Shown one piece after another: positions 18,593 to 27,471 of a DNA stretch of 64,000 nucleotides. Position 1 is the stretch's first letter; every line of letters starts with the position of its first letter. Both the position numbers and the translations under genes were made by a program. The notes under the pieces are model-generated. The model worked only from the letters and a program-made list of their open reading frames with translations. It had not been told where the DNA came from and did no database searches. The stretch is from Algoriphagus lutimaris (lineage in GTDB: Bacteria; Bacteroidota; Bacteroidia; Cytophagales; Cyclobacteriaceae), in NCBI RefSeq assembly GCF_017051705.1, contig NZ_JAFIDJ010000001.1:1455786-1519785 (forward strand). The letters are read 5' to 3'.

Positions 18593-18960
18593 CAAAATTT
18601 TTTGGAGCCAAAAAATTTCTACTTTCTGAAGTAGTTTTAATTGCCCCATTTAGTTCAGGCACAATGATGATCGAATTCACAACAGATCAATTCAATGATA
18701 AATTAAACACGGTTTTTGTACCAACTACCCCTAGCCTACCAAAGAAAATACATACCATGTACCTAAAGAAAAAATTACTTCCTTGAATGCAAGTACTCAT
18801 GGTGCGATGCGTAGCATTATGGGAACGTGTACTGTAACTTGTGACCGGATTGCCTCAGCTAGAAAAAGAATCCTCAGCTCCTGACCTGAAGAACACAAAA
18901 AACAGTTGGACCCAGATTTTCCCACTGAATAACCTATTCTGCAAACCTGAATATTTAAAT
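18593..18960. other. Gene-poor stretch, possible decayed coding sequence
   Basis: This 368-bp gap has a more coding-like base composition than other gaps. It contains a 40-codon frame at 18664-18786 (starts MMIEFTTDQFNDKLNTVF, ends KKKLLP) and further short open pieces in shifted frames to 18950, the pattern expected of a decayed gene. I recognise no family, so this remains a weak suggestion. Confidence 0.25.
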
Positions 18961-19563
18961 TTATTTAGATAAAGGAAATGACAACGCTAGTCCAGTGGGA
19001 TGAAAAGATACCTGTTCAAAAAATGCCGGCAACTCTTTGGAGTGGTTCACATGAAAAGTATACAATAAAGCATCAAAAGTAAATAGGAAAGCCCCTTGAA
19101 GAATTATTGATTTTCCAAATCCTACGAATTTATCTTTTGAAAGTCTTAACCCACGTTCTTTTAGATATAACCCACCCGCCATATAAGCGATGTCCAATGC
19201 GGCATTTACCAACAAAATCTTTTCAATACTAGCTTGAGATTTCATTGTTTCCAGTAAATCAGTACTTGGTATTTCACGAGTTGCTTGCCAATATCCTATC
19301 CCTGCAATAATTAAATTGACCGAATTCCAATATAAATTCATCTGGTGAAATGCTTTCGTTTGGCCAGATGTGCTACTGGCGCCAATTCCTACCCAAACCA
19401 TGTTTCCCAAAGCCCATGCACCCAGAATGATCATTCCTGATTCATTGTATTGAGTCCTAGTTTCATTGTATAATCCTAAGGCTGGAATTTCCTGGGAATT
19501 TGCCTCCGAATGGATAAACAACACCATCGAAGTCACGAGAAAAAAAAGTGAAATATATTTCAT
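18961..19563 (-). CDS. DUF6992-like exported membrane protein
   Basis: A 200-residue protein with an N-terminal signal (ending EANSQ) and three to four hydrophobic helices (MIILGAWALGNMVWVGIGA, NLIIAGIGYWQATRE, LLVNAALDIAYMAGGLYL, ILQGAFLFTFDALLY). The pattern, including FHQMNLYWNSVNLIIAGIGYW and GFGKSIILQGAFLF, resembles the uncharacterised DUF6992 family of Bacteroidota. No function is known. It is divergent from the DUF302 gene by 139 bp. Confidence 0.75.
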   Translation of the reverse strand: MKYISLFFLVTSMVLFIHSEANSQEIPALGLYNETRTQYNESGMIILGAWALGNMVWVGIGASSTSGQTKAFHQMNLYWNSVNLIIAGIGYWQATREIPSTDLLETMKSQASIEKILLVNAALDIAYMAGGLYLKERGLRLSKDKFVGFGKSIILQGAFLFTFDALLYTFHVNHSKELPAFFEQVSFHPTGLALSFPLSK

Positions 19564-19702
19564 GGCAAATAAACAGCAGTAGAAAATAGTTGTTCATTAA
19601 AAGTACGACAATTCTCAAACCTATCCCTAAACCTTTATGTGATCATAAGCACAGACTGGAAGAAAGAAACAACTTAACTTAAAGAATCAAATTTAAATCA
19701 TC

Positions 19703-20095
19703 ATGAATTACTATCAATCCAAACAAGTAGAAGCTAAATCCATTCAGGAAGTTCGAGAAAAAGTAGAAGAAAAACTTAAAAACGAGGGATTTGGGATTTT
19801 GACAGAGATCGACATCCAGGCTACCATGAAAAAGAAATTGGATAAGTCCTATCCTCCATTCCTGATTCTAGGAGCATGCAATCCCGTTTTTGCAGATAAA
19901 GTCCTGTCTATTGAACCTCAAATTGCAACACTACTACCCTGCAATGTGGTCATCCGAGAATTAGAAAAAAATAAATTCGATGTATCTCTGATGGACCCGT
20001 CAACAGCTATGAGCGTAGTAAAAAACCCGGAAATAGAAGGATTTGCCGAAGAGGTGAGAGAAAAATTAATGCGTGCCTTAAATGGTCTTAGCTAA
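19703..20095 (+). CDS. DUF302 domain protein
   Basis: A 130-residue single-domain protein matching DUF302: EKLKNEGFGILTEIDIQATMKKKLD, then YPPFLILGACNPVFADKVLSIEP, LLPCNVVIRE and VSLMDPSTAM. The domain is compact and its function is unknown; conserved Cys residues in ILGACNP and LLPCNV are typical. It has no export signal. It converges with the LysE gene with 11 bp between stops. Confidence 0.92.
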   Translation: MNYYQSKQVEAKSIQEVREKVEEKLKNEGFGILTEIDIQATMKKKLDKSYPPFLILGACNPVFADKVLSIEPQIATLLPCNVVIRELEKNKFDVSLMDPSTAMSVVKNPEIEGFAEEVREKLMRALNGLS

Positions 20096-20106
20096 TTTGT
20101 AGTTAA

Positions 20107-20730
20107 TCAGACACCCCAGGCGTAGATCAACATTCGTATTCCAAAGCCAATCATTATAAACCCGACTCCTTTATTCATGATTCTCATCATGTTTGGGGTC
20201 ACCATATGAGAAAGCTTTTTAGCGATAAAAGATTTTAATAAATCAATCAGGAAAACTGTGCCTAAGATTCCGGAATAATAAAGCCAAATATCCCAGTTAG
20301 ATACGTTTTCCTTCAAATGAACAATACTTGCAATTGAAATCCAAAACAGCAACACAAATGGGTTGACTCCATTGATGCTAAACCCTTTTATAAAAGCAGA
20401 CCTCTTTCTCACTTGGGGAAGCGTAATTCCTCCCGAGTTGGGTCGGTTGGTCTGCTTTCTAATCAGTGAAGACAATCCAAAACCGATTAAAATCGCTCCT
20501 CCAACATATCCTAATACCTCCTCAAAATAAGTAGCTTCTGCTAAAAACTTTATACCGAGGTAAGTGATCAGTACATAGAATGTATCACTACACAATATTC
20601 CAAAAGCAAGTACAGAAGCATATCTGAATCCATGAGTTAAACTACTTTGAATAAGTGTAAAAAACACAGGTCCCACCATAATGGAAAGGAGTAATCCCAT
20701 ACTGATTCCTTCCATCAATGATGCAATCAT
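20107..20730 (-). CDS. LysE/RhtB-family amino-acid exporter
   Basis: A 207-residue membrane protein with six hydrophobic helices and the LysE signature near the N-terminus (MGLLLSIMVGPVFFTLIQSSL, then FRYASVLAFGILCSDTFYVL). Members export amino acids or derivatives using the proton gradient. The start ATG overlaps the stop of the GH3-family gene in an ATGA arrangement (20727-20730), which implies translational coupling. This suggests it exports a product of the upstream enzyme or its amino-acid substrate, but the substrate is inferred only. Confidence 0.9.
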   Translation of the reverse strand: MIASLMEGISMGLLLSIMVGPVFFTLIQSSLTHGFRYASVLAFGILCSDTFYVLITYLGIKFLAEATYFEEVLGYVGGAILIGFGLSSLIRKQTNRPNSGGITLPQVRKRSAFIKGFSINGVNPFVLLFWISIASIVHLKENVSNWDIWLYYSGILGTVFLIDLLKSFIAKKLSHMVTPNMMRIMNKGVGFIMIGFGIRMLIYAWGV

Positions 20731-22277
20731 GAACTAGCATTTTTAGATTTTAGAAATTCTTGCCAACTGAAAGCCTTATCCCCTTTCAATACCCTTGGAA
20801 ATTTATTCTGTCCACCTTCTTTTCCTTGCTCTTTCATCCATTCATAGAATAGAGAAGATGGCAAAATATCAACTATCACTTCTTTAAGGGCATGCCTTCT
20901 TTCCACAGCATAATCATCATTCAATTTCTTTAGATGAGCGTCCAGTGCTTCCCTAAATTTAACTGGATCAACTTCCTCCCCACTCCCTATGAACCAATGA
21001 TGGCCAAACAAATTATCATGAGGCACGCCTAGAACTGTAAACTCCCTGACATTGATATTCAAATCTTCAGAAGCCAATTCGATTGCTTTGTTCATGTTAT
21101 CTACTGACAAGTGTTCTCCGCAGAGGCTTAAGTAATGTTTCGTTCTTCCAGTAATAATAATTTCAGATTCTTCTTTGGAAACAAACCTCACTACATCACC
21201 GATTAAGTAACGCCAAGCTCCAGCGCAGGTACTAATTAACAAAGCATAATCTTTTCCTTCCTCCACTTCATCAATTTTCAAGGTCACTGCATGCTCTTTG
21301 ATAGTACCTTCCTCATCAAAGTTATCCTCAGTAAAAGGCACAAATTCATGAAATATTCCATTGTTTAATACCAATCTCATGGATTTTCTGTTTGGCAAGG
21401 CTTGGAAGGCAATGAAACCTTCAGATGCCAAATAAGTCTCAATGTAAATGATAGGTCTAGCTAAAAGCTTCTCAAAACCCTTCTTATAGGGTTCAAATGA
21501 CACTCCCCCATGAACAAAAATCTGCAGGTTGGGCCAAATATCATGAATGGTCTTCAGTTGATACCTCTCTATAATTTTTTCAATCAGGATTTGTAACCAA
21601 GCAGGTACCCCAACAATTATTCCTATGTCCCATTTAGGAGCTTTCTCAACAATTTGATCCAGCTTATCCCCCCAATTTTTATTTCTGGAAATTTCTTTCC
21701 CTGGCCTATAAAAGCGTTGAAACCAAATCGGGAGTTTTCCAGCAGTAATTCCACTCAAATCACCTGAAAAATAGGTGCCATTGAATTCCAGATCCGTGCT
21801 TCCTCCCAACATCAAGATTCCTTTGGAAAACAAAGAATCCGGAAGATCATATTTAGATAAGGACAAAATCTGTCTTACTCCAGTTTTCCGAATTGCTTTC
21901 ACCATCTCTCTGGTAACAGGAATAAACTTAGAGGTCGCTCCAGAAGTACCGCTGCTCAAGGCGAAGTATTTAACTTTTCCAGGCCAAGTAACATTCTGCT
22001 TTCCTTCCTGCAATAAATGCCACCACTCGGCATGAATTTTATTGTAATCATAAATAGGAACTTGAGCTTTGTACAATTGGTAAAACTCATGGTCTCCTTT
22101 TTTGAAGCTTTTCAAAATAGAAGGAAAATCATATTTCGACGAAATCAGAGTATGATTCGCTTTTATCAAAAGTTTTCGAAGCGTATTTTTCTGTAATTCA
22201 AGAGGTTTAGAATATTCTTGTTCCAAACTTTCTCTCAGACGGATACCTCGTTTTAGTAAAGTACTGATGATCGCCAT
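20727..22277 (-). CDS. GH3 auxin-responsive-promoter family acyl-adenylating enzyme
   Basis: A 516-residue protein of the GH3 family, a branch of the adenylate-forming enzymes. Motifs visible are FALSSGTSGATSKFIPVT (phosphate-binding loop), ETYLASEGFIAFQ, STCAGAWRYLIGDVVRF (ATP/adenylate site) and IITGRTKHYLSLCGEHLS (hinge). Plant GH3 enzymes couple hormone carboxylates such as jasmonate or auxin to amino acids through an acyl-AMP; bacterial members have no settled substrate. It is translationally coupled to a LysE-type exporter, so conjugation to an amino acid followed by export is an attractive inference. Its start overlaps the candidate promoter of the divergent YggS gene. Confidence 0.9.
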   Translation of the reverse strand: MAIISTLLKRGIRLRESLEQEYSKPLELQKNTLRKLLIKANHTLISSKYDFPSILKSFKKGDHEFYQLYKAQVPIYDYNKIHAEWWHLLQEGKQNVTWPGKVKYFALSSGTSGATSKFIPVTREMVKAIRKTGVRQILSLSKYDLPDSLFSKGILMLGGSTDLEFNGTYFSGDLSGITAGKLPIWFQRFYRPGKEISRNKNWGDKLDQIVEKAPKWDIGIIVGVPAWLQILIEKIIERYQLKTIHDIWPNLQIFVHGGVSFEPYKKGFEKLLARPIIYIETYLASEGFIAFQALPNRKSMRLVLNNGIFHEFVPFTEDNFDEEGTIKEHAVTLKIDEVEEGKDYALLISTCAGAWRYLIGDVVRFVSKEESEIIITGRTKHYLSLCGEHLSVDNMNKAIELASEDLNINVREFTVLGVPHDNLFGHHWFIGSGEEVDPVKFREALDAHLKKLNDDYAVERRHALKEVIVDILPSSLFYEWMKEQGKEGGQNKFPRVLKGDKAFSWQEFLKSKNASS

Positions 22278-22284
22278 ATCTTTG
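22251..22284 (+). promoter_or_regulatory. Candidate promoter of the YggS gene
   Basis: TATCTTTG (22277-22284) matches TAnnTTTG exactly, with TTTTAG at 22251-22256 as a -33-like element about 20 bp upstream. It gives a leader of about 35 nt to the ATG at 22326 and overlaps the first codons of the divergent GH3 gene. Confidence 0.45.
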
Positions 22285-22325
22285 TTTTAGGCCTAGGGCA
22301 AAAAAGTGAAGCATAAAAATAGAAA

Positions 22326-23003
22326 ATGGACATTAAAGCCAATCTCGAAACAGTAAAAAAAACTTTTAAAAACCCGGATTGCTTATTGGTAGCAGTAAGC
22401 AAAACCAAGCCACTTGAAGACTTGAAAAAGGCTTACGAATGTGGTATCAGGGATTTTGGAGAAAATAAAGTACAGGAACTTCAAGCCAAACAACCGGAAA
22501 TGCCAGAGGACACTCGTTGGCATATGATTGGGCACCTTCAAAGCAATAAAGTAAAATACATCGCTCCCTATGTATACCTAATCCATGGAGTGGATTCCTT
22601 TAAACTTTTGAAAGAAATAAATAAACAAGGAAAAAAAATAGACCGAATCATCTCGGTATTACTTCAGATCCATATTGCTGATGAAGAGTCTAAGTTTGGT
22701 TTTGACAAAAGCGAATTATTGGAAATGTTTGAAGATCCTATTTTTAAGGGATTAACACATGTGCAAATAAAAGGCTTGATGGGAATGGCTACTTTTACTG
22801 AAAATGAATCCCAAATCAGAAAAGAATTCAAAGGGCTGAAGAATCTTTTTGAAGAATTGAAAAATGAATCCCTTCCTGATTTTGTTCAAATGGAGGAAAT
22901 TTCCATGGGAATGAGCGGAGATTATTTAATCGCACAAGAAGAAGGAAGTACAATGGTTAGAATTGGTTCTGCCATTTTTGGAGTGAGAAATTATCCTCAT
23001 TAA
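22326..23003 (+). CDS. YggS family PLP homeostasis protein
   Basis: A 225-residue PLP-binding protein of the YggS/PROSC family with an alanine-racemase-like barrel. The Schiff-base lysine is Lys26 in VAVSKTKP. Further signatures are FGENKVQEL, WHMIGHLQSNK, GLMGMATFTEN, and SMGMSGDYLIAQEEGSTMVRIGSAIFG. The family buffers pyridoxal phosphate and affects amino-acid pools and has no racemase activity. It appears to have its own promoter overlapping the divergent GH3 gene. Confidence 0.95.
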   Translation: MDIKANLETVKKTFKNPDCLLVAVSKTKPLEDLKKAYECGIRDFGENKVQELQAKQPEMPEDTRWHMIGHLQSNKVKYIAPYVYLIHGVDSFKLLKEINKQGKKIDRIISVLLQIHIADEESKFGFDKSELLEMFEDPIFKGLTHVQIKGLMGMATFTENESQIRKEFKGLKNLFEELKNESLPDFVQMEEISMGMSGDYLIAQEEGSTMVRIGSAIFGVRNYPH

Positions 23004-23089
23004 AAAGTGAACTCAAATTGTTCCCTTCCCTTTTTGGAGTACAAAAAAAGGAGGGATTTTAATTAAGAAAAAGTGGAATTTTCTATACA

Positions 23090-23485
23090 ATGAACGGAAG
23101 ACAAATAATCATGATCGCTGCACTTTCTGGAGCACTTGCTGTAGGAATTGGGGCATTCGGAGCACATGCTTTGCAGGAAACTTTAGTAAATAACGGAAGA
23201 ACTGCCACCTTTGAAACTGCAGTTAAATATCATTTTTACCATACGTTTTCTCTGGCATTCATGGGGTTGATTTTGATGATTAGACCCAATTGGAAAAGTC
23301 TAACCTTCAGTATTTGGAGTATGATTTTAGGGATCATTATATTTCCAGGATCACTTTATATTTTATCTTTGACAGGAATCAATTGGTGGGGAGCGGTCAC
23401 TCCTTTAGGTGGAGTATTTTTTATTTTAGGATGGTTAGGCCTCTTTTATTCAGCCCTTAGAAATGATCAAATTGTTGTCGATTAA
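23090..23485 (+). CDS. DUF423 membrane protein
   Basis: A 131-residue protein with four membrane helices and the DUF423 signature GALAVGIGAFGAHAL near the N-terminus, then TAVKYHFYHTFSLAF and ITPLGG-like VTPLGGVFFILGW. It is a widespread small inner-membrane protein of unknown function. Its last 23 nt overlap the start of the PBP4 gene, suggesting translational coupling. Confidence 0.94.
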   Translation: MNGRQIIMIAALSGALAVGIGAFGAHALQETLVNNGRTATFETAVKYHFYHTFSLAFMGLILMIRPNWKSLTFSIWSMILGIIIFPGSLYILSLTGINWWGAVTPLGGVFFILGWLGLFYSALRNDQIVVD

Positions 23486-24773
23486 AAACTTAATTCTAGT
23501 ACTACCTTTCTTCTGTTTAGTTTTTCGTTCCACACATGCACAGTTAAACAGAGATCAATACCTAAAACTCGAAGAAGCTGTTGGAGATCAGAGCTTCTTT
23601 GGCAACCATTTATCCGGATTTGTATTATATGATTTGGACAGCCAAATTGTCCTCTATGAAAGAAATAGTGAACAGCGATTTATTCCTGCCTCTACTACAA
23701 AATTATTAACGCTTTTCTCCAGCCTGATCATTTTAAATGACTCCACTCAAACCTTAAGGTACACTACCAGTAACGATACCATTCGGATCTGGGGATCAGG
23801 AGACCCTAGCTGGAATTATAAAGAATTATACCAACCAGATATCCAATCTTTCATTGCACCTTTTAATACGGTACTTTTTTCTGATGCGAACCAAGATTCG
23901 CCTGCTTTTGGATATGGTTGGCAATGGGATGATTATTATTATGATTATTCTGCTGAGCGTAGCCCATTACCTATCTTCGGTAACCTGGTCCAGATTAAGA
24001 AATCCGGAAATCGTCCCATCGTAACCCCAAAAAGATTTCAATCGGCAGTCTTCACGACCAATAGAAGTATTCGGGAACTTGAAAGAGAATTCCATTCCAA
24101 TAAATTCTTTTACAATCCCAACAACTTTAGAGGCTCGGAGGAATTTATACCATTTATTTCATCCCCAGAATTGTTTATTGAACTGGCAGCTGAGGCTACT
24201 GGAAAAACCTGGATCTATCAACCTGATTCATTGCCCAAGAATCATTCAGAATGGAGAGCTGCTCCCCTATTCCCGATATTGGAGGAGATGATGTTGGAAA
24301 GTGATAATTTTTTGGCGGAGCAACTGATGTGGATGGTTTCTGACAGACTGTTTCAAAGATTGGATACAGAAAGAGCAATTGAGTATATTCTGAAAACCTA
24401 TCTTAATGATTTACCGGACCAACCTCAATGGGTAGATGGAAGTGGATTAAGTAGACACAATTTAGTGACTCCACGTTCTATGGTAACGCTCTTTGAAAAA
24501 ATCTACAGAATGATCCCTGATGAACAGTTATTTGACTTGTTGCCAACAGGTGGAGTATCTGGAACTATCAAAACAAGCTACCAAGCTCAAACACCCTATA
24601 TTTTTGCCAAAACAGGCACCATGAGTAACCATCATAGTTTGGTTGGACTAATTAAGACTAAAAGAGGAAAACTGTACTGTTTTGCATTTATGAACTCCAA
24701 TTATCCCTACAAAGCATCTGTGGTAAGGAGAGAAATGGAAAAAGTCATGGTAATGATTAGAGACATGCTTTAA
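23463..24773 (+). CDS. dacB: D-alanyl-D-alanine carboxypeptidase, PBP4 (DacB) type
   Basis: A 436-residue exported penicillin-binding protein of peptidase family S13, which removes terminal D-Ala or cleaves cross-links in peptidoglycan. The signal peptide ends THAQ. Active-site motifs are all present: SxxK as Ser77-Lys80 (ASTTK), SxN as Ser280-Asp-Asn282 (ESDNFLAEQL), and KTG at 383-385 (FAKTGTMS). The DGSGLSRHN signature is at about 325-333. The chain overlaps the DUF423 gene by 23 nt and is followed by a terminator at 24812-24846. Confidence 0.93.
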   Translation: MIKLLSIKNLILVLPFFCLVFRSTHAQLNRDQYLKLEEAVGDQSFFGNHLSGFVLYDLDSQIVLYERNSEQRFIPASTTKLLTLFSSLIILNDSTQTLRYTTSNDTIRIWGSGDPSWNYKELYQPDIQSFIAPFNTVLFSDANQDSPAFGYGWQWDDYYYDYSAERSPLPIFGNLVQIKKSGNRPIVTPKRFQSAVFTTNRSIRELEREFHSNKFFYNPNNFRGSEEFIPFISSPELFIELAAEATGKTWIYQPDSLPKNHSEWRAAPLFPILEEMMLESDNFLAEQLMWMVSDRLFQRLDTERAIEYILKTYLNDLPDQPQWVDGSGLSRHNLVTPRSMVTLFEKIYRMIPDEQLFDLLPTGGVSGTIKTSYQAQTPYIFAKTGTMSNHHSLVGLIKTKRGKLYCFAFMNSNYPYKASVVRREMEKVMVMIRDML

Positions 24774-24811
24774 TTAGTAGGCAGTATCAGTGGAAAGTTA
24801 GCAGTATTATT

Positions 24812-24846
24812 AACCTTTGAGGTTGAAATAAACATCAAAGGTTTTT
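24812..24846 (+). terminator. Intrinsic terminator after the PBP4 gene
   Basis: AACCTTTGA (24812-24820) pairs with TCAAAGGTT (24835-24843) and is followed by a short T-run. Confidence 0.7.
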
Positions 24847-25079
24847 TCATTTTAACCGGAAATAGGCAGAGCCTTCCGCATTAAAGTGAAGGTTTTAAGA
24901 TTAAGTTCTTTTGTCAAATGCCATTGGGATTTTTCTTTAGCAATCAAAGACAATTAGGGAGAGTTGGGTACTATTCTTGTAAAACAGTTAGTGTATTAGA
25001 ATGCTTGAAAACTAACTTGCCCCTCTACTCAGCAAATAAAAAAACCGTATTTTCACAATTCGGATATAACACTTATCGA

Positions 25080-26123
25080 ATGCAAAAACGAGAATTTCTT
25101 AAGTCACTTGGATTACTAGCGGGTTCATTTTCCGCTCTTTCTTTTTCATCCCCATCAGATAAAGAATTTGCGAAGATCATTCTTCCAAAAGCGATAAAAA
25201 AAGGGGATACAGTGGGCTTGATTTCCCCTTCCGCAGCCACAGCTGACCGGATGCAATTCACTTTCGCCAAAGAAGCCCTTGAAGGGTTAGGTTTTCAGGT
25301 CAAATTCGGTAAAAATTTGATGAACCGAAGGGGGCATCTTGCCGGCACTGATCAAGAAAGAGCAGACGACCTAAACGAGATGTTTGAAGATGATAACGTA
25401 AAGGCAATTATTAGCATTCGTGGAGGCTCTGGCGCAGCCAGAATTTTACCTCTAATCGATTATAAGAAGATCTCCCGTAATCCAAAACCACTATTGGGCT
25501 ACTCTGATATTACTGCTTTACATTGTGCCATTCATTCCAAAACGGGATTAATCACTTTTCACGGTCCCATGGGTTCCGGAAACTGGAACAGTTTTAATGT
25601 GGAACAGTTTCAAAAATTATTCTTTGACCAGGAACAAATGACTTTTGAAAATATCCATCCAGAAACGGATGACTTAGTAGTGAAATCTAACAGAACACAA
25701 ACGCTTAAAGGAGGCATTACAGAAGGTAGAATCTTAGGAGGGAACCTGACAGTATTGACTGCAATTTCTGGTTCAGAGTACTATCCTGACTTCAAAGATG
25801 CCATCTTGTTTATTGAAGATGTGGGAGAAGATCCTTACAGAATGGATAGGATGATGAGTACTTTAAAATTAAATGGAACCTTGGACAAAATAAAAGGATT
25901 TATTTTTGGCCAATGCACGGATTGCGAACCCGGAGGAGGTTACGGTTCACTCACCTTAGACCAAGTACTGGATGATTACATCCTACCTTTGGAAATCCCT
26001 GCTTACACTGGTGCCATGATTGGGCATATTTCCAAGCAATTTATCGTCCCAGTGGGAGCAAAAGTATCTATGAATGCCGATCAAGGTACTTTTAAGCTAT
26101 TGGAGAATGTATTTGAAAGTTAA
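25080..26123 (+). CDS. LD-carboxypeptidase (S66 family)
   Basis: A 347-residue enzyme that removes the terminal D-Ala from peptidoglycan tetrapeptides (LdcA type). The nucleophile is Ser142 in GYSDITALH. The Glu is in FIEDVGEDPYRMDRM and the His in GAMIGHISKQF, completing the Ser-Glu-His triad; ISIRGGSGAARIL is the oxyanion-side loop. The N-terminus MQKREFLKSLGLLAGSFSAL is a signal peptide of Tat/twin-residue style (KREFLK), so it is exported. I use the ATG at 25080 because upstream codons in frame do not form a signal. The previous gene is a PBP, so this is a small cell-wall remodelling cluster. Confidence 0.9.
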   Translation: MQKREFLKSLGLLAGSFSALSFSSPSDKEFAKIILPKAIKKGDTVGLISPSAATADRMQFTFAKEALEGLGFQVKFGKNLMNRRGHLAGTDQERADDLNEMFEDDNVKAIISIRGGSGAARILPLIDYKKISRNPKPLLGYSDITALHCAIHSKTGLITFHGPMGSGNWNSFNVEQFQKLFFDQEQMTFENIHPETDDLVVKSNRTQTLKGGITEGRILGGNLTVLTAISGSEYYPDFKDAILFIEDVGEDPYRMDRMMSTLKLNGTLDKIKGFIFGQCTDCEPGGGYGSLTLDQVLDDYILPLEIPAYTGAMIGHISKQFIVPVGAKVSMNADQGTFKLLENVFES

Positions 26124-26129
26124 TATCCT

Positions 26130-26840
26130 ATGAAGCTCTTTATAATACCCCTTTTCATTAGTGGATTAATGGCATGCAATATGGGGACAAAATCTCCTGA
26201 AAATAAAATTCAAATGACTACAAAAGAATCACTTACATATTTGGCTTTAGGTGATAGCTATACCATTGGGGAAGGTGTGGAAGAAAAAGACAGATATCCC
26301 AATCAGTTGGTCAACTTACTAAATAAAAATAGCGAAAACACCTATGCCCAAGCTAAGATCATTGCCAAAACAGGATGGACAGTGGATGAGTTGGATGAAG
26401 GGATCAAAAACGAATTTATTGAAGGCCAAACATACGATCTGGTTACACTTTCCATAGGTGTCAACAATCAGTATCGAGGAAGATCGGTAACAGAATACAA
26501 AAAGGAATTTGAACAGATGCTCTTAAAGGCCATTGGCTTTGCAAGAAATCTTCCTGATCATGTGAGGGTTATTTCAATACCAGATTGGGGAGTTACACCC
26601 TTTGCAAGTGCTAATAACAAGGATTCCAAGAAAGTGGCACAGGAAATTGACGCATATAACTCCGCCAAAAAACAAGTCTGCGACCGATATGGCGTTATAT
26701 ATATTGATATCACCGAAGAATACCGTCAAATTGGAAGGGAGCCCAAGATGCTAGCCGAGGATCAATTGCATCCCAGTGGATTGATTTATCAAAGCTGGGC
26801 AGAAAAACTGTACCAATCTATTGTCAATAGTATACCATGA
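26130..26840 (+). CDS. SGNH/GDSL hydrolase lipoprotein
   Basis: A 236-residue protein with a lipoprotein signal (SGLMAC) and SGNH hydrolase blocks: ALGDSYTIGEG (nucleophile Ser), a Gly in the LVTLSIGVNN region with the block III Asn, and DQLHPSG with the catalytic Asp-His pair. It likely hydrolyses an ester in the periplasm or on the surface; the substrate (lipid, acetylated sugar or peptidoglycan O-acetyl) cannot be read. It begins 6 nt after the LD-carboxypeptidase and overlaps the next gene by 4 nt, so the three are an operon. Confidence 0.9.
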   Translation: MKLFIIPLFISGLMACNMGTKSPENKIQMTTKESLTYLALGDSYTIGEGVEEKDRYPNQLVNLLNKNSENTYAQAKIIAKTGWTVDELDEGIKNEFIEGQTYDLVTLSIGVNNQYRGRSVTEYKKEFEQMLLKAIGFARNLPDHVRVISIPDWGVTPFASANNKDSKKVAQEIDAYNSAKKQVCDRYGVIYIDITEEYRQIGREPKMLAEDQLHPSGLIYQSWAEKLYQSIVNSIP

Positions 26841-27169
26841 AACCATTGGTCATTTTCTCTTCTATCCTTCTGAGTATTGCTGGGTGTCAACCGGAAGATC
26901 ATCAGGTAGAGTTGTGGTGGGTCAATTCTTCAAAGGTAGACTGCATGGGAGTCGGGCCTATGAAATGTCTACAAATTCAAAAGGGAAGTGAAGTAGAACC
27001 TGAAGCTTGGAAGTTGTTTTATGATCAAGTGCAAGGGTTTGATTTTGAGCAAGGGTATCTTTACCAAATTCAAGTCAAAGTCACGGAAAAATCTGGCCCC
27101 ATACCAGCAGATGCTTCATCTCTTCAATATGAATTAATCAACATGATTTCTAAGGAAAAGGATTCTTAA
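26837..27169 (+). CDS. DUF4377 lipoprotein
   Basis: A 110-residue lipoprotein (signal LLSIAGC) with a DUF4377 domain: VELWWVNSSKVDC, GPMKCLQIQKG, then FEQGYLYQIQVKVTE. The two cysteines flanking MGVGPMK probably form the family's disulfide. DUF4377 is a small beta domain often found beside heat-shock HslJ-like (META) domains; role unknown. It overlaps the GDSL hydrolase gene by ATGA. Confidence 0.85.
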   Translation: MKPLVIFSSILLSIAGCQPEDHQVELWWVNSSKVDCMGVGPMKCLQIQKGSEVEPEAWKLFYDQVQGFDFEQGYLYQIQVKVTEKSGPIPADASSLQYELINMISKEKDS

Positions 27170-27471
27170 AGAAAGAGATTCACAAACCAATTTGGTAAAA
27201 AAACCTTTCGAATCTTTTTGATTTAAGGTAAGCCTTAAAGTATAGAATTAAATTGTAATGCGATAGAAAATGGAAAAGACTATTGCAATCATAGATTCTA
27301 GCTAAATCTGGAACTTGGGCTGATTTAATTTGTTGGATTATTAGATTAGAAAATGCCCATTAAAATAGAATAACAGAGGCAAAAACTTACCAAATTGCAG
27401 AGAATCAGTTTTCTTTGTTTGATGTATAAGGAGAAACGCTCATTCTCCCTCAAGTTGTAGATTAATACCCT
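27170..27471. other. Intergenic region with no recognised feature
   Basis: About 300 bp, A/T rich, with no reading frame longer than about 15 codons and no clear hairpin. It should contain the promoter of the FAH-family gene at 27472. Confidence 0.5.
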
